A stretch of DNA of 5,586 nt, taken from an uncultured Selenomonadaceae bacterium (lineage in GTDB: Bacteria; Bacillota; Negativicutes; Selenomonadales; Selenomonadaceae). The position numbers were made by a program, and so were the translations under genes. The DNA lies in the NCBI GenBank assembly GCA_905236255.1, contig CAJOPK010000079.1:1-5586 (forward strand), in the 5' to 3' direction. Shown here piece by piece: positions 1-5,069 of the stretch. Each line of letters starts with the position of its first letter. Position 1 is the first letter of the stretch. The notes under the pieces are model-generated. The model was given only the letters and a program-made list of their open reading frames with translations. It made no database searches and was not told where the DNA came from.

Positions 1-3
1 ATA

Positions 4-80
4 TGGTCGGAACGACGAGATTTGAACTCACGACCTCTTCCACCCCAAGGAAGCGCTCTACCAAACTGAGCTACGTCCCG
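4..80 (-). tRNA. tRNA-Pro (anticodon GGG)
   Basis: The minus strand folds into a complete 77-base cloverleaf. The acceptor stem is CGGGACG with CGTTCCG, the D stem GCTC/GAGC, the anticodon stem CTTCC/GGAAG, and the T arm carries TTCAAAT between GTGAG and CTCGT. The seven-base anticodon loop is TTGGGGT, which puts GGG at positions 34-36 (plus-strand 44-46), so it reads the proline codons CCC and CCU. The discriminator base is A, and the 3' CCA is encoded in the DNA (plus-strand 4-6). All stems pair apart from G-U wobbles, so it looks functional. Whether further tRNAs follow on the minus strand lies outside the window. Confidence 0.97.
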
Positions 81-90
81 AACGCCGCTT

Positions 91-119
91 ACTTTAGCAC
101 AAATACGAAATAATTGCAA
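91..119 (-). promoter_or_regulatory. promoter of tRNA-Pro
   Basis: On the minus strand, TTGCAA (114-119) and TAAAGT (91-96) are separated by exactly 17 bases. TGC directly before the -10 gives an extended -10 element. Start of transcription seven bases on would fall only a few bases before the mature tRNA 5' end at position 80, as is usual for tRNA genes. Each hexamer matches consensus at 4 of 6 positions. Confidence 0.55.
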
Positions 120-134
120 GCGGAATAAAAAAAT

Positions 135-162
135 TTGTCACCGGCGTTTGTCGGATTACAAT
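135..162 (+). promoter_or_regulatory. promoter-like site of unknown target
   Basis: TTGTCA (135-140) and TACAAT (157-162) are spaced by 16 bases, each matching consensus at 5 of 6 positions. A transcript from here would start near 169, but nothing recognisable begins there and the lipoprotein start codon is about 400 bases downstream. It could be a distal promoter for that gene, a promoter for an unrecognised small RNA, or chance in AT-rich DNA. Confidence 0.35.
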
Positions 163-333
163 ATATACGTTAACCCGTGGTGCTGTCGACAATCAAAAAA
201 CTATGGCAGTTTTGCATCTTTTTGTCATAAAAAATGGCGTTAAATCAAGTTTTATGAAATCCGTTCAATGATATTATTTCTGAAAATCGCTGTAAAGATT
301 TGACAATGGAACCTGTCTAAAATTAGGGGAATA

Positions 334-342
334 TGGTATAAT
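334..342 (+). promoter_or_regulatory. extended -10 promoter, likely driving the lipoprotein gene
   Basis: TGG followed directly by a perfect TATAAT (337-342) makes a full extended -10 element. The -35 position 17 bases upstream is poor (TGTCTA, 314-319), which extended -10 promoters tolerate. Transcription would start near 349, leaving a leader of about 220 bases that runs through the transposase relic to the lipoprotein start. It may have been the relic's own promoter. Confidence 0.5.
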
Positions 343-545
343 TCAAGAAAATTTATGTTCTCGTATTGCCTCACGCAATTCATGTCACTTGTGCCAATGT
401 TACCGACAAAAACGGAGCATCGGATAATCTTTCGGCAGTAAAGAATTTTCTTGTCGACGGCGCTTTTGCGGGAAAATTTGATTTAGTCAAGGCAGATTTG
501 ACGTTACCGAAAAAGTGCATAATTACAAGGATTTTTTTACGAAAA
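342..545 (+). pseudogene. decayed IS5-type (DDE) transposase fragment
   Basis: From the stop at 339-341 the frame reads into a peptide containing KKIYVLV, then LPHAIHVTCANVTDKNGA, NLSAVKNFLVDGAF and LPKKCIITRIF. These resemble, in the right order, the conserved KIHVLVD..LPHAI..TPANVTDR..GA, NLS.VK.VLVDGGYTG and LPKRW.VERTFAWL blocks of the C-terminal half of IS5-family DDE transposases. This is from memory, not a search. The blocks lie too close together, so parts between them appear deleted; the tryptophan after LPKR has become cysteine and the N-terminal half is absent. It cannot encode an active enzyme. The frame happens to run without a stop into the lipoprotein gene, which could mislead gene finders into a TTG start at 366. 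Confidence 0.6.
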
Positions 546-557
546 GTATATTTTGAG

Positions 558-562
558 AGGAG
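558..562 (+). promoter_or_regulatory. ribosome binding site that fixes the lipoprotein start
   Basis: AGGAG inside GAGAGGAGA lies ten bases before ATG 573. The upstream in-frame TTG at 366 has no comparable site. With the lipoprotein signal peptide beginning right at 573, this decides the start. Confidence 0.8.
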
Positions 563-572
563 AAATTTTTTC

Positions 573-1433
573 ATGAAGTTAAAAATTTTTTGGCGCGTTA
601 TTGCAAGCGCAATTTTGGCGGGAGTATTGTTCACGGGTTGCGGCGTGGACGAAAACACTTCCGAAAATCAATCGAAATCAAAATCCGATTCAACGGTCGG
701 AATGATTTCTCACATGAACGTCAACGAGCAGAAAATTAACGAATTGCTTAAAACTTACGAAAACAAAGCAAACCTCAAATTTTCGCGCGAAATTATTTAT
801 TATGACAATCTGTCCTCAATGCAAATGGGACTGGAGTCAAAGAGTATCGACGAAATGAGTTTGTATGAGAGTACCGCCGAATATCTTGCCGGCAAAAACG
901 ATAAGTTTGTACTTTTGCCGCCGGACAAAAGAATCAGCAATGCCGATTCTTTCTGCTGTGCGATTCGTTCCGATGACAAAGAACTTTTGGATTCGATTAA
1001 CGGCACAATCGAGTCAATGAAAAAAGACGGAACTCTTGAAAAATTTACGAAGGAATATATAACCGATTTGAAAAAGGGAACGGAGCCGCCCGCCGTCGAA
1101 ATTGCAAAATTTGACGGAGCGGACACAATCAAAGTCGGAATTACCGGCGATCTCCCTCCGCTTGATCTTGTTTTGGCTGACGGAAAACCTGCCGGATTTA
1201 ATACCGCCGTACTTTCCGAAATCGGCAAACGTCTGAATAAAAACGTCGAACTTGTTCAGATTGAAAGCGGAGCGCGTGCCGCCGCTCTTGCGTCCAAAAA
1301 GATTGACATTATATTCTGGGCGACTTTGCCGGCAGATGATTTTCTTCCGCCGGATGCCGACAAGCCGGAAGGCGTTGAATTGACCGTGCCTTATTTCAAG
1401 GACGACGTTACTCATATTGCTTTGGAAAGATAA
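573..1433 (+). CDS. solute-binding lipoprotein with permuted SBP_bac_3-like lobes
   Basis: A 286-residue membrane-anchored lipoprotein, probably the solute-capturing part of an ABC uptake or sensing system. Residues 1-23 are a lipoprotein signal peptide (charged start MKLK, hydrophobic core, LFTGC with Cys23 as lipidation site), followed by a Ser/Asn/Lys-rich linker to about 41. Residues 42-125 resemble the second lobe of family-3 solute-binding proteins (TVGMIS, then YYDNLSSMQMGLESKSIDE). Residues 126-163 match the family's usual C-terminal helix (DDKELLDSINGTIESMKKDG). Residues 186-286 then match the family's N-terminal lobe (IKVGITGDLPPLDL, DGKPAGFN, ALASKKIDIIF, final VPYFKDD). The lobe order is thus reversed. 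The TLPADDF stretch lacks the arginine that usually holds an amino acid's carboxylate, so the ligand is unclear. No permease or ATPase gene is adjacent; a terminator follows at once. Lipoprotein and SBP calls are strong; function is open. Confidence 0.85.
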   Translation: MKLKIFWRVIASAILAGVLFTGCGVDENTSENQSKSKSDSTVGMISHMNVNEQKINELLKTYENKANLKFSREIIYYDNLSSMQMGLESKSIDEMSLYESTAEYLAGKNDKFVLLPPDKRISNADSFCCAIRSDDKELLDSINGTIESMKKDGTLEKFTKEYITDLKKGTEPPAVEIAKFDGADTIKVGITGDLPPLDLVLADGKPAGFNTAVLSEIGKRLNKNVELVQIESGARAAALASKKIDIIFWATLPADDFLPPDADKPEGVELTVPYFKDDVTHIALER

Positions 1434-1440
1434 CGATGAA

Positions 1441-1475
1441 GAACGGGTGTGATTTACCCGTTCGTTTTGTTTTTG
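1441..1475 (+). terminator. intrinsic terminator of the lipoprotein gene
   Basis: A perfect eight-pair stem, GAACGGGT (1441-1448) with ACCCGTTC (1456-1463), and a seven-base loop are followed by a T-rich tract (GTTTTGTTTTT). It begins seven bases after the lipoprotein stop codon, making that gene a single-gene transcription unit. Confidence 0.9.
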
Positions 1476-1499
1476 TGACAGACTCAAAAATTTTTTTGT

Positions 1500-1528
1500 T
1501 TGAAAATTGTACGGATATTGTTTATAAT
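1500..1528 (+). promoter_or_regulatory. promoter of the argB-response regulator operon
   Basis: TTGAAA (1500-1505) and a perfect TATAAT (1523-1528) are separated by 17 bases. Transcription would start near 1535, giving a leader of about 80 bases before argB. I see no convincing ArgR box (TGAAT...ATTCA type) over or near the promoter. Confidence 0.75.
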
Positions 1529-1603
1529 TCTTTTCAAATAATTTTACCGAAAAAATTAACCGGGATGCCGGCAACAGTCAAAGGAAACTTACAAGAATTT
1601 AAT

Positions 1604-1610
1604 AAGGAGG
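1604..1610 (+). promoter_or_regulatory. ribosome binding site that fixes the argB start
   Basis: AAGGAGG, a full Shine-Dalgarno match, lies seven bases before ATG 1618. No comparable site precedes the internal ATG codons nearer to the conserved kinase domain, so the N-terminal extension is very probably translated. Confidence 0.85.
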
Positions 1611-1617
1611 CGTTCAA

Positions 1618-2706
1618 ATGATTGAAGACGAAATTTTTCAAAAGGAATTCGCCGCAATGCTTCTGAAGAAATTTTTTCCGGCGGAGGAAGTCGAAGAAAT
1701 TATCAACGACAAAGTCGAAGCCGACGAGAAATTTTTTGAAGACATGAAAAAGGATATTGTCAACGAAATGTTTCCGGGAATTTCCTTCAACGATAAGGGA
1801 ACTCCCAAAACTTCGCCGGAAAATTTCAGCGCGACCGACAAGGCAAATATTTTGGTCGAGGCTCTGCCTTACATTCAGGAATTTTACGGCAAGACGATTG
1901 TCATAAAATACGGCGGCAACGCGATGATTAACGACGACTTGAAAGAAAAAGTCATGCAGGACGTTACTTTGATGAAGTACGTAGGGATAAATGTGGTGAT
2001 CGTTCACGGCGGCGGGCCGGACATTACGCAATTTTTGAAGAAGGTCGGAAAAGAAAGTTCGTTTGTTGCGGGTCTGCGCGTAACCGACGAAGAAACCGTC
2101 GAAATTGCGGAAATGGTTCTTGACGGAAAAATAAATTCGGAAATCGTCAATCTGCTTAACAGGCGGGGACTTCGTGCGGTGGGACTCAGCGGAAAAGATG
2201 CCGATCTCATTCAAGCCGAGAAAAAACTTGCCACCGTTTACGAGGACGGCGACAAGAAAAAAGTCGATATAGGTTATGTCGGCAAGGCAAAAAAAGTCGA
2301 TATTCGCATTGTCAACGATTTGATTGAGCGGGGATATGTTCCGGTAATTGCTCCGATAGGTGTCGGAGAGGACGGCGCAAGTTACAACATAAATGCGGAT
2401 TACGTTGCGGCGGATATTGCCGGCGCGCTTAAAGCCGAAAAACTTTTGCTTTTGACGGATACGCCCGGCATTTACAAAAATTTTGAAGAAAAGACCGGAT
2501 TTATTTCGGCACTGACTGCGGGCGAGGCAAAGGAATACATTAAAAGCGGCGTAATTTCCGGCGGAATGATCCCGAAAGTCGAGGCTTGTCTGCGTGCAAT
2601 TTCCGGCGGTGCAAACAAAGCTCACATTATCGACGGACGACTTCCCCATTCGATAATTTTGGAACTTTTCACGAATCAAGGTATAGGCACTCAAGTCGAA
2701 AGCTGA
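1618..2706 (+). CDS. argB: acetylglutamate kinase with N-terminal extension
   Basis: ArgB phosphorylates N-acetyl-L-glutamate with ATP, the second step of arginine synthesis from glutamate, in the cytoplasm. The amino-acid kinase domain runs from about residue 71 to the end: KYGGNAM (97-103, Lys contacting ATP phosphates), VHGGGPDIT (129-137, substrate loop), AGLRVT (151-156), LSGKDADLI (190-198), NINADYVAAD (257-266), LLTDTPGIY (279-287) and SGGMIPKVEA (314-323, second catalytic Lys). All expected catalytic motifs are present. At 362 residues it is longer than usual (about 290-300) because of some 70 extra residues at the N-terminus, rich in Glu, Lys and Phe and probably helical, ending in a Pro/Gly/Ser/Thr stretch. 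It is followed 22 bases later by a response regulator gene; no other arg genes are visible. Enzyme call is firm; the extension's role is unknown. Confidence 0.96.
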   Translation: MIEDEIFQKEFAAMLLKKFFPAEEVEEIINDKVEADEKFFEDMKKDIVNEMFPGISFNDKGTPKTSPENFSATDKANILVEALPYIQEFYGKTIVIKYGGNAMINDDLKEKVMQDVTLMKYVGINVVIVHGGGPDITQFLKKVGKESSFVAGLRVTDEETVEIAEMVLDGKINSEIVNLLNRRGLRAVGLSGKDADLIQAEKKLATVYEDGDKKKVDIGYVGKAKKVDIRIVNDLIERGYVPVIAPIGVGEDGASYNINADYVAADIAGALKAEKLLLLTDTPGIYKNFEEKTGFISALTAGEAKEYIKSGVISGGMIPKVEACLRAISGGANKAHIIDGRLPHSIILELFTNQGIGTQVES

Positions 2707-2714
2707 AATAATTT

Positions 2715-2720
2715 CGGAGG
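2715..2720 (+). promoter_or_regulatory. ribosome binding site that fixes the response regulator start
   Basis: CGGAGG lies eight bases before ATG 2729. The alternative in-frame GTG at 2720 overlaps this site and is therefore not a credible start. Confidence 0.85.
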
Positions 2721-2728
2721 TGTTTTTT

Positions 2729-3439
2729 ATGGACGATACAACCAAAACAACCGGAGAACCGTCAAAAATTTTGATAGTTGAGGACGAAAAACCGATAGCC
2801 AGGTTTTTGCAAATAGATTTGGAAAAGGAAGGATTTAAAACCGCAATCGAACGCAACGGTCGCCGGGCTTACGAAAGAATCATTCAGGAAAAATACGATC
2901 TTGTTTTGCTTGACGTAATGCTTCCGGAAATGGACGGCATGGAAATTTGCAAGAAAGTTCGCGAGATCAGCGACATTCCGATCATAATGTTGACCGCCCG
3001 CGATGAAATTGCCGATAAAGTCGAGGGGCTCGACTTGGGCGCAAACGATTACATGACAAAACCCTTTGCCTTTGCCGAACTGCTTGCGCGTATTCGCGGC
3101 GTACTCAAACGCTATAAAGAGGATTTGAAAAAAGTTTACGAGCGGCGCTTTATCGTAAAAAATATGGTTATCTATCCGGAACGCTATGAAGTCACGGTGA
3201 ACGGCGAGCCGGTCGAACTTACTCAAAAAGAATATGCACTGCTTGAATATTTGGTCGAAAACAAAAGAAACGTGCTTTCCAGAGATCAAATTCTTCAGCA
3301 CGTTTGGGGTTACGATTATATAGGAAATACAAATGTCGTGGACGTTTACATCAGTTACCTTCGCACGAAAATCGATGAGCGATTCGGCGAAAAATATATT
3401 TATACGACAAGAGGAGTGGGTTATGCCGTTCGCGATTGA
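2729..3439 (+). CDS. OmpR/PhoB-family response regulator (orphan in this window)
   Basis: A 236-residue two-component transcription factor. The receiver domain (about 13-125) has the acidic pair E18/D19 in VEDE, the phosphoacceptor Asp62 in LLDVMLPEMDG, Thr89 in MLTA and Lys111 in MTKPF, so it should be phosphorylatable. The C-terminal winged-helix DNA-binding domain (about 142-236) shows VELTQKEYALLEYL, VLSRDQIL, the VWGYDY turn, NVVDVYISYLRTKID and the final TTRGVGYAVRD, all typical of OmpR/PhoB proteins and closest in feel to the ArlR/MprA group. It lies 22 bases after argB and is presumably co-transcribed from the promoter at 1500. No histidine kinase gene is beside it: the next gene is on the other strand and ends 22 bases away. 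Its partner kinase and targets cannot be read from here. Confidence 0.94.
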   Translation: MDDTTKTTGEPSKILIVEDEKPIARFLQIDLEKEGFKTAIERNGRRAYERIIQEKYDLVLLDVMLPEMDGMEICKKVREISDIPIIMLTARDEIADKVEGLDLGANDYMTKPFAFAELLARIRGVLKRYKEDLKKVYERRFIVKNMVIYPERYEVTVNGEPVELTQKEYALLEYLVENKRNVLSRDQILQHVWGYDYIGNTNVVDVYISYLRTKIDERFGEKYIYTTRGVGYAVRD

Positions 3440-3461
3440 CGGATAAAATTTGACATATCGG

Positions 3462-4349
3462 TTAAACCTTTTCGGAAAGGAAATTGTGAACCGCTCCGAC
3501 TAAGTTTGCGTCGTTCAAAAATTTGCAGGCTACAATTTTCGGGCGCGGAAGGTTCAGAGAAAAGCGGTCATAAATTTTGTTCACGTTTTCGCGAATCGAT
3601 AAAATAAATTTCGGTTGCGCGCTTATCCCGCCGCCAATGGCAAATTTTTCCGGATCGAGAATGTTTTGAAGATTGGAGATTTGTCCGGCAATTTTCAAAG
3701 TCGATTTATCAAGGCAGGTCAATGCAATTTCTTCCCCGCCGTTGACTGCCTCAAAAAATTTTTCGCCGTCAATTTCGTTTTCCGGCGAATTTTTCATTTT
3801 TGCGTAAAGTTTGCAAATGCCGGAAGTCCCGCAATTTTCCCCGAATAAATTTTCTTCTGCCGGCTCTTCACCGGAATTTTGAAGAAGAAAGCTGATTTCA
3901 CCGCCGGAAAAATTTGCTCCGTGATGAACTTTCCGGTCTTTTATGAACGCGCCGCCTATGTAAGTTCCGAAAACCATTACAAAGGCATCTTTCACGTCGC
4001 GCAAATTTCCGGATTCGACTTCCGCAAGAGCCGCACAATTCGCATCATTTTCGACCGAAACTTTTACCCCGAAAATTTTTTGAAATTCATCGACGACAAA
4101 AAATCCGTCATTATATTTTAATGCGCCGCTTGTTATGCAAAGACCTTGTTTTGTGTCGATAATTCCCGGCAGGGAAAAAGCAATCCCTTCCGGAGAATAT
4201 TTTTCAAAAAGTCCGGAAATTGTCTTTACAAAATCTTCCCTTCCGTCAAGCGGCGTGGGAATTTTGTCTTTTTCAAAAAAATTTACGTTTTCGTCGGTCA
4301 GGGCAAATTTTATAAAAGTTCCGCCGACGTCAATCGCAAGTATTTTCAT
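3462..4349 (-). CDS. ROK-family sugar kinase lacking the zinc motif
   Basis: A 295-residue cytoplasmic kinase of the ROK group (glucokinase, N-acetyl-sugar and beta-glucoside kinases), expected to phosphorylate a sugar with ATP. Motifs in order: phosphate-binding AIDVGGT (5-11), SLPGIID (59-65), catalytic ENDANCAALAE (100-110, base Asp102), FGTYIGGAF (127-135), HHGANFSGGEIS (142-153) and a C-terminal IGGGISAQ (238-245). There is no DNA-binding N-terminal domain, so it is an enzyme-type rather than repressor-type ROK protein. The zinc signature is degenerate: EIGH reads EISF, and the CxCGxxGC region reads ENCGTSGIC. This resembles the zinc-free ROK kinases such as beta-glucoside kinase, but the substrate cannot be named. 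Start ATG at 4349 follows an AAGGA site. It lies 14 bases after the flavodoxin stop codon, so the two are probably one operon. Confidence 0.88.
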   Translation of the reverse strand: MKILAIDVGGTFIKFALTDENVNFFEKDKIPTPLDGREDFVKTISGLFEKYSPEGIAFSLPGIIDTKQGLCITSGALKYNDGFFVVDEFQKIFGVKVSVENDANCAALAEVESGNLRDVKDAFVMVFGTYIGGAFIKDRKVHHGANFSGGEISFLLQNSGEEPAEENLFGENCGTSGICKLYAKMKNSPENEIDGEKFFEAVNGGEEIALTCLDKSTLKIAGQISNLQNILDPEKFAIGGGISAQPKFILSIRENVNKIYDRFSLNLPRPKIVACKFLNDANLVGAVHNFLSEKV

Positions 4350-4363
4350 TTAAAAATTCCTTT

Positions 4364-4978
4364 TCAGTTTGCATAATTGATTTTCTTCAGCCAATCGGAA
4401 ATTTTGGTCTTTGCAAGTTCCGGATTGTTGCGGACGGTTTTCCCGATCATTTCAAAACCCGGCAAAACTTTTGCACCGGGACAAGCCAAAGTTATGTTTT
4501 GATCCGTGCTTGAAAGTCCGCTGCCGCCGTGTGTGCAGAAGGGGATAATTTTTTTGCCGGCAAATTTATGATTTTCCAAAAAAGTATAAACCGGCATGGG
4601 CATATCTCCCCACCAAATCGGATAACCGACAAAAATTATTTCGTACCGGTCAAAATCCGCAACGTCAACCAAAAGTTTCGGGCGTGCTTTGGTTGCTTTT
4701 TCTTTGCTTGCAACTTCCGTACATTCTTTGTAATTTTTGGGATATTCCTTTTCCGGGCGAATTTGAAAGAGTTCTCCGCCGGTCAGTTCCGCAATAATAT
4801 CGGCGGCAATCGCGGTATTGCCTTTTTTGACGGGACCGATTGCATATTCTTCGCCGGCTCTTGAAAAATAAGCGATCAAAATATTTGACTTTTCCGCCGG
4901 CGCGGCAAATGCCGAATTAAGTCCGAAATTCGACACGACTCCGCAAATTAACGCAAGCATCAACAAAAATCTTTTCAT
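4364..4978 (-). CDS. exported flavodoxin (Flavodoxin_4-like)
   Basis: A 204-residue FMN-binding flavodoxin fold with a Sec signal peptide. Residues 1-25 are KR, a hydrophobic core and AFA before the likely cleavage at 25/26, so the protein probably works outside the cytoplasmic membrane. The flavin phosphate loop is the YFSRAGEEYAIG...KGNTAIAAD region (37-60). The FMN-ring contacts are GYPIWWGDMPMPVYTFLE (118-135) and PFCTHGGSGLSSTD (147-159). Flavodoxins of this type pass electrons or act as quinone/disulphide reductases; the partner is unknown. Two cysteines (148 and 166) lie in the flavin-side region. A GGAGG site (plus-strand 4987-4991) precedes ATG 4978. A ROK kinase gene follows after 14 bases. 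Export of a flavoprotein raises the question of how FMN reaches it; no flavin transporter or ApbE gene is in the window. Confidence 0.9.
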   Translation of the reverse strand: MKRFLLMLALICGVVSNFGLNSAFAAPAEKSNILIAYFSRAGEEYAIGPVKKGNTAIAADIIAELTGGELFQIRPEKEYPKNYKECTEVASKEKATKARPKLLVDVADFDRYEIIFVGYPIWWGDMPMPVYTFLENHKFAGKKIIPFCTHGGSGLSSTDQNITLACPGAKVLPGFEMIGKTVRNNPELAKTKISDWLKKINYAN

Positions 4979-4994
4979 ACAGAAACCCTCCCGT

Positions 4995-5034
4995 AAAAAA
5001 AATCGGTTAAACTCCGGAAAGTATAACCGATTTT
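4995..5034 (-). terminator. intrinsic terminator of gdhA
   Basis: Read on the minus strand, AAAATCGGTTA pairs with TAACCGATTTT (plus-strand 5024-5034 and 4999-5009, 11 pairs, 14-base loop), and the T run continues to eight bases (plus-strand 4995-5002). It lies 35 bases after the gdhA stop and only a few bases before the flavodoxin ribosome binding site, so it should separate the two genes or set the level of read-through. Confidence 0.85.
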
Positions 5035-5060
5035 AAATTATATTTGAAGGTGATTGTCAA
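5020..5060 (-). promoter_or_regulatory. candidate flavodoxin-ROK promoter overlapping the gdhA terminator
   Basis: Only 91 bases separate gdhA from the flavodoxin gene. On the minus strand two arrangements are possible. TTCAAA followed 17 bases later by TATACT (plus-strand 5020-5025) would start transcription in the terminator loop. A perfect TTGACA (plus-strand 5055-5060) is followed after 17 bases by a weak TTTAAA, or after 19 by TAAAAT. Either way the promoter is interleaved with the gdhA terminator hairpin. Which one is used cannot be decided from sequence. Confidence 0.4.
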
Positions 5061-5069
5061 AATTTTATT

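Larger units (their letters stand above)
121..572. other. intergenic region between tRNA-Pro and the lipoprotein gene
   Basis: This stretch holds a promoter-like pair (135-162), an extended -10 promoter (334-342), a transposase relic (about 342-545) and a ribosome binding site (558-562). Between 163 and 310 I find nothing convincing: a weak six-pair hairpin (AAAACT 197-202 with AGTTTT 208-213) and a 22-codon ORF from ATG 203 without a ribosome binding site or recognisable similarity. Bases 310-333 precede the -10 element and resemble the outer end of an insertion sequence, but I cannot confirm an inverted repeat. Confidence 0.6.

Noticed and set aside
197..213. AAAACT/AGTTTT hairpin as a small RNA or terminator
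   Set aside because: Six mostly A-T pairs with an interrupted T run after it; too weak to support.
366..572. N-terminal part of a 355-residue protein starting at TTG 366
   Set aside because: It has no ribosome binding site, resembles a decayed transposase, and precedes a clear signal peptide and AGGAG at 573.
1436..1621. 61-codon ORF between the lipoprotein gene and argB
   Set aside because: It runs through a terminator hairpin and the argB promoter and has no ribosome binding site. Only its last 18 codons deserve mention as a possible leader peptide.
2720..2728. GTG start three codons upstream for the response regulator
   Set aside because: The GTG overlaps the Shine-Dalgarno sequence; ATG 2729 is correctly spaced.
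1534..2856. 440-codon antisense ORF opposite argB
   Set aside because: It is the mirror of a codon-biased real gene, with Phe/Asn/Val-rich content, no recognisable motif and no ribosome binding site.
3457..3467. ATCGGTTAAAC, repeated at 5002-5012
   Set aside because: An 11-base match, one copy at a gene end and one in the terminator stem. With two copies only, chance in AT-rich DNA is the simplest explanation.
3467..3480. Hairpin CCTTT-TCGG-AAAGG near the convergent gene ends, as a bidirectional terminator
   Set aside because: The stem is only five pairs, lies inside the ROK coding region, and has no T tract on either strand.
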